Part shown: positions 61,533-64,000 of the stretch, in pieces
How positions within the stretch are numbered: the stretch's first letter is position 1
Layout of the letters: each line of letters begins with the position of its first letter
DNA from: Streptomyces sp. NRRL S-37
GTDB taxonomy: Bacteria; Actinomycetota; Actinomycetes; Streptomycetales; Streptomycetaceae
Direction: 5' to 3'
Assembly: GCF_000721605.1 (NCBI RefSeq)
Contig: NZ_JOIZ01000014.1
Span: 1-64,000 of the forward strand
Length of the DNA stretch: 64,000 nt
Program-made: the position numbers and the translations under genes
Notes under the pieces: model-generated
What the model was told of the DNA's origin: nothing
What the model saw: only the letters and a program-made list of their open reading frames with translations
The model's database searches: none

Positions 61533-62165
61533 TCAGGAGGCGAGGGCGGCCGGTGACGCGGCCTGCCAGGCGAAGCCGTCCGGGTCCGTGAAGGCGCCCG
61601 CACCGCCGCCGATCACCAGCCGGTGCGATCCGCTCCCCTCCGGGGAGACGCCGAGGTCCTTGGCGAGGGCACGGCGCCGGTACAGCGCCAGCTTGACGGG
61701 ACTCGACTCCCCGGCGGCGAACTCGACGTACATACGGCCGAAGCTCTTCGCCACGGTGAGGCCCCGCTCGACGTAGAACCGCTTGCTCGCGGCCACGTCC
61801 GCGACGCCGAGCAGCAGCACGATCTCGTCGATCCGCCGGGTCGCGGGGCCGCGGTCCTTCTTCGCCGAGGTCGCGACCTTCCAGAACGTCCCGTCCGGGT
61901 CCTGGACGACGCCACCGTACCCCCAGAGCGACTTCGCGGCCGGCTTCAGCGGTACGGCACCGGCCTCCACAGCGGTGCCGATGAGGCTGTCGACGTCACC
62001 CGGCTGGGACACCGTGAGCCCCAGGGTGAACCCACGGAACCCGCTCGTGGCCTCCTGCGAGGCGCGCAGCCCTATCCGCGAGTCCAGCCCGAAGGCGACG
62101 GACTGGAACCGGCGTGCGGCCGCGGTGTCGGCCACGTCGAGCGTCACACTGTCGATGAATGTCAT
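61533..62165 (-). CDS. VOC/glyoxalase-family protein
   Basis: A 210-residue two-module VOC protein (FIDSVTLDVADTAAARRFQS; DEIVLLLGVADVAASKRFYV). GVVQDPDGTFWKVATS and AFTDPDGFAWQAA end each half. ATG 62165 follows TGGAGGGC. No stop codon separates it in frame from the gene upstream, so an in-frame fused protein of 408 residues is formally possible. Confidence 0.85.
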   Translation of the reverse strand: MTFIDSVTLDVADTAAARRFQSVAFGLDSRIGLRASQEATSGFRGFTLGLTVSQPGDVDSLIGTAVEAGAVPLKPAAKSLWGYGGVVQDPDGTFWKVATSAKKDRGPATRRIDEIVLLLGVADVAASKRFYVERGLTVAKSFGRMYVEFAAGESSPVKLALYRRRALAKDLGVSPEGSGSHRLVIGGGAGAFTDPDGFAWQAASPAALAS

Positions 62166-62759
62166 GCCCTCCACGCTAGGAGTCCTCCGCCTCCGGAGGC
62201 TTCTCGATTCCTGACCGGTCTTCCCCGGTCCCGGCCCCGGTCCCGGCCCCGGCTCCGGTTCCGGTCCCGACTCCGGCTCCGGCGCGGCCGTCCGGCCGGC
62301 GGCGCCGGGGCGGTGACGCCACCGGGCCGGTGCGGACAGGTGCAGATCCAGGCCCATCGCGTAGCCGACGATGCTGTCCTCGTGACCGTGCTGAAAGCGT
62401 TTGATCACGCGCTGGACGGGCCAGACGACGGAGCCGTCGGGGAGGCGGAGCCTGAGGTCCACCTCGCTGTGCGGATCGTCGTCGTCGGCTTCCCAGGCCC
62501 CGCCGGTGCTGCGCCGGACCGTTTCCCCGAGGTAGGCGCCGAGGGCGAACAGGCGTGGCCCCAGGTCCGTCGCGAGGAGGCCGTCGGGCACCGCGATCCC
62601 GTGGTCGCTGTGCTCGGCCATGAAGCGCTCGACGTCCCGCAGGCTCGTGGGCGTGAAGTCCGCCCGGTACCCGGAGCCGTTGAGCGCGCGGGCGATCCAG
62701 GCGGCGCTGGTGCGGACGTCGTCCAGGAGGGTTCGTGCGTCGGCGGCGGTCGCAGTCAT
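62166..62759 (-). CDS. Hypothetical protein running into the VOC gene
   Basis: ATG 62759 opens MTATAADARTLLDDVRTSAA, then a domain of Asp/Arg-rich sequence (AEVDLRLRLPDGSVVWPVQR-like, here HSEVDLRLRLPDGSVVWPVQR in part) of unknown function. After about residue 155 it becomes a GP/EP repeat from (CCGGNN)n DNA and continues without a stop into the VOC ATG. In another frame a TAG stands at 62176-62178 after KPPEAEDS, where a stop would be expected. A one-base indel in the repeat would explain this. Confidence 0.6.
62224..62284 (-). repeat. (CCGGTC/CC)n hexanucleotide repeat
   Basis: Ten units of CCGG(T/C)C-like hexamers. Encodes Gly-Pro/Glu-Pro dipeptides. Slippage-prone; marks the point where the two reading frames diverge. 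Confidence 0.8.
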
Positions 62760-62797
62760 GTCCGGGATCCTCGCCGATGCCACTGACAACGGGCGGT

Positions 62798-63322
62798 TCA
62801 GCCCTTGACGGCCTCCGCGATCCGCAGGGCCGCCTCGGCGGGCGTGAGGTGCGTGGTGTCGACGACCTCGGCCTCGCGGTGCAGCCAGGTGCGGGCCGCC
62901 TCGGCGTAGGGCTCCAGGTGGCTGAGCCGGAAGGGGGAGTCCGGGCCGAGGACCGTGTCCCCCGCGATGCGCCCGCGGAGGGTCTCCTGATCGGCGTGGA
63001 GGACGAAGTGCCGTACCGGGACGGCATGGCGCGCGAGGCCCGCGCTGATCTCGCGCCAGTACTCCTCGACCAGGACGGTCATGGGCATCACCAGGGTGCC
63101 GCCGGTGTAGTCGAGGACGCGGCGGGCGGTCTCGACCACGAGCGGCCGCCACGGCGGCCAGTGCTGGAAGTTGTCCGTGTCGGGCAGCCCCGGCGTGATG
63201 TCCATGAGCGTCTCGCCGACCTTCTCGGCGTCGAACACCCGCGAGTCCGGGAGCAGCCGCTGCACGAGCGGGGCGGTCGTCGTCTTGCCCGCGCCGTGGG
63301 TGCCGTTGATCCACACGATCAT
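62798..63322 (-). CDS. TmrB-like P-loop protein
   Basis: A 174-residue ATP/GTP-binding protein starting MIVWINGTHGAGKTTTAPLV: Walker A GTHGAGKTT at residues 7-15, immediately at the N-terminus, as in the TmrB (tunicamycin resistance) group. HADQETLRGRIAGD resembles the kinase LID. ATG 63322. May be a small-molecule kinase or resistance protein; unknown. Confidence 0.85.
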   Translation of the reverse strand: MIVWINGTHGAGKTTTAPLVQRLLPDSRVFDAEKVGETLMDITPGLPDTDNFQHWPPWRPLVVETARRVLDYTGGTLVMPMTVLVEEYWREISAGLARHAVPVRHFVLHADQETLRGRIAGDTVLGPDSPFRLSHLEPYAEAARTWLHREAEVVDTTHLTPAEAALRIAEAVKG

Positions 63323-63395
63323 GGGCCCCCACGTTAACGCCCCGTCCGGTACGGCTCCGGTGTTTCCCGGGATTCGTCCGTGCCGTGGCGCACTC

Positions 63396-63415
63396 TTGCA
63401 AGCAGGTGCTTGCAA
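63396..63415. promoter_or_regulatory. Perfect 20-bp palindrome before the XRE gene
   Basis: TTGCAAGCA-GG-TGCTTGCAA is a perfect inverted repeat 29 bases upstream of the ATG. TTGCAA...TAGTTA near it may be promoter boxes. Suits autoregulation by the XRE protein. Confidence 0.75.
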
Positions 63416-63444
63416 TAGTTAGCTAGGTGGGGCACGGTGGGGGT

Positions 63445-63915
63445 ATGGCATCGCTCAACGTCGGCAATCTCGGTGAGTACCTGCGCGAGCAGCGGCGCAG
63501 CGCGCAGTTGTCGCTGCGGCAGCTCGCCGATGCCGCCGGGGTGTCCAATCCGTATCTCAGCCAGATCGAGCGCGGGCTGCGCAAGCCGAGCGCGGAGGTG
63601 CTGCAGCAGGTCGCCAAGGCGCTGCGGATCTCCGCCGAGACGCTGTACGTCCGGGCCGGCATCCTCGACGCCGAGCGGGACCGGTCCGAGGTCGAGACGC
63701 GGGCCGCCGTCCTCGCCGATCCCCTGCTGACCGGGCGTCAGAAGCAGGTGCTGCTCCAGATCTATGAGTCGTTCCGCAAGGAGAACGGGTTCGGGAGCGC
63801 CGAGGACGGTGAGGCGGCGCCCGGGGAATCCGAGGCCGTCGACGTCCCCGCGGGCGACACGGCCGGCGACAGCGACAGCGACAGCGACAGCGGTCCGCGG
63901 CGGACGGCCGGCTGA
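63445..63915 (+). CDS. XRE-family regulator
   Basis: A 156-residue protein. Helix-turn-helix LGEYLREQRRSAQLSLRQLA ... VSNPYLSQIERGLRKPSAEV (about 7-62), then a helical middle (LYVRAGILDAERDRSEVETR) and a tail with the acidic DSDSDSDSG repeat. ATG 63445 follows GGTGGGG. Related proteins are conserved next to a heparin-binding-hemagglutinin-like gene. Confidence 0.92.
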   Translation: MASLNVGNLGEYLREQRRSAQLSLRQLADAAGVSNPYLSQIERGLRKPSAEVLQQVAKALRISAETLYVRAGILDAERDRSEVETRAAVLADPLLTGRQKQVLLQIYESFRKENGFGSAEDGEAAPGESEAVDVPAGDTAGDSDSDSDSGPRRTAG

Positions 63916-63993
63916 GCCGGACCAGGGCACCGGCCGCCCACCGCGGACCACATGAAACCCTCAGCCGAAAAAGAATCCGGGAGGACCATCACC

Positions 63994-64000
63994 ATGGCCA
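63994..64000 (+). CDS. Start of the next gene (partial)
   Basis: ATGGCCA at the window edge follows GGGAGGACC at ten bases: a strong ribosome site. Only two codons are present, so the product cannot be named. Confidence 0.6.

Noticed and set aside
1..64000. CRISPR arrays and insertion sequences
   Set aside because: No regularly spaced repeats and no transposase motif found.

Overview
The window is high-GC actinobacterial DNA and almost certainly a Streptomyces chromosome. Codon third positions are strongly G/C, GTG starts are common, there are PhoP-type PHO boxes, and the gene set includes mycothiol synthesis (mshD), GlnR, Nur, RsiG, CsoR and devA/devB. The order csoR - DUF47/pit - pst - ppk - mshD - nucleotidase - glnR - cysA - nur - rsiG - dev matches the chromosomal core around SCO4126-SCO4200 of S. 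coelicolor as I remember it. No database was consulted. I found no phage, insertion sequence, tRNA or CRISPR array.

Layout. 1-88: the 3' end of a 5S rRNA and the terminator of an rRNA operon. 95-2740: a NarL-type two-component pair and a divergent acetyltransferase. 2749-9890: a six-gene minus-strand operon resembling a stripped-down type IV secretion machine: pilin-like peptide, VirB8/NTF2-like protein, VirB6/TrbL-like protein, PrgI/VirB4 N-terminal protein, VirB4 ATPase, and a coupling-protein homologue whose Walker A is degenerate. 10167-13126: a WhiJ-like XRE/DUF397/HATPase trio, then a secreted transglycosylase-NlpC enzyme that could serve as the VirB1-like wall hydrolase. 13338-15937: PAP2 phosphatase, lipoprotein, a small conserved protein and CsoR with its operator.

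16177-26380 is a phosphate block: DUF47 protein and Pit face pstSCAB, with a PHO-box array before pstS, followed by a NUDIX-CHAD-ppk polyphosphate operon. 26660-29777 holds a YtrA-type GntR/ABC operon with a 36-bp operator, and a deletion scar joining an ECF sigma factor start to part of a membrane protein. 29737-35779: mshD, a secreted 5'-nucleotidase, a DUF1737 protein, a ribbon-helix-helix/PIN toxin-antitoxin pair and a secreted pectate lyase-pectinesterase fusion. 35855-41206: an OmpR-type two-component pair, an HtrA-like protease without PDZ, a LacI-family regulator and GlnR.

41432-49610 is mostly housekeeping and sulfur/metal genes, including a cysteine-containing leader peptide with an attenuator-like hairpin before the thiosulfate sulfurtransferase operon, and Nur. 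49788-54091 is developmental: RsiG (the c-di-GMP-dependent anti-sigma of WhiG) and a duplicated unit of GntR regulator plus divergent small membrane protein (devE and devA-devB) with matching palindromic operators. 54270-64000 is more variable: kinase-like phosphotransferase, TetR-HelD, imine-reductase-like protein with HxlR regulator, class V aminotransferase, DinB, VOC, a TmrB-like kinase, an XRE regulator with a perfect 20-bp palindrome, and the first bases of one more gene.
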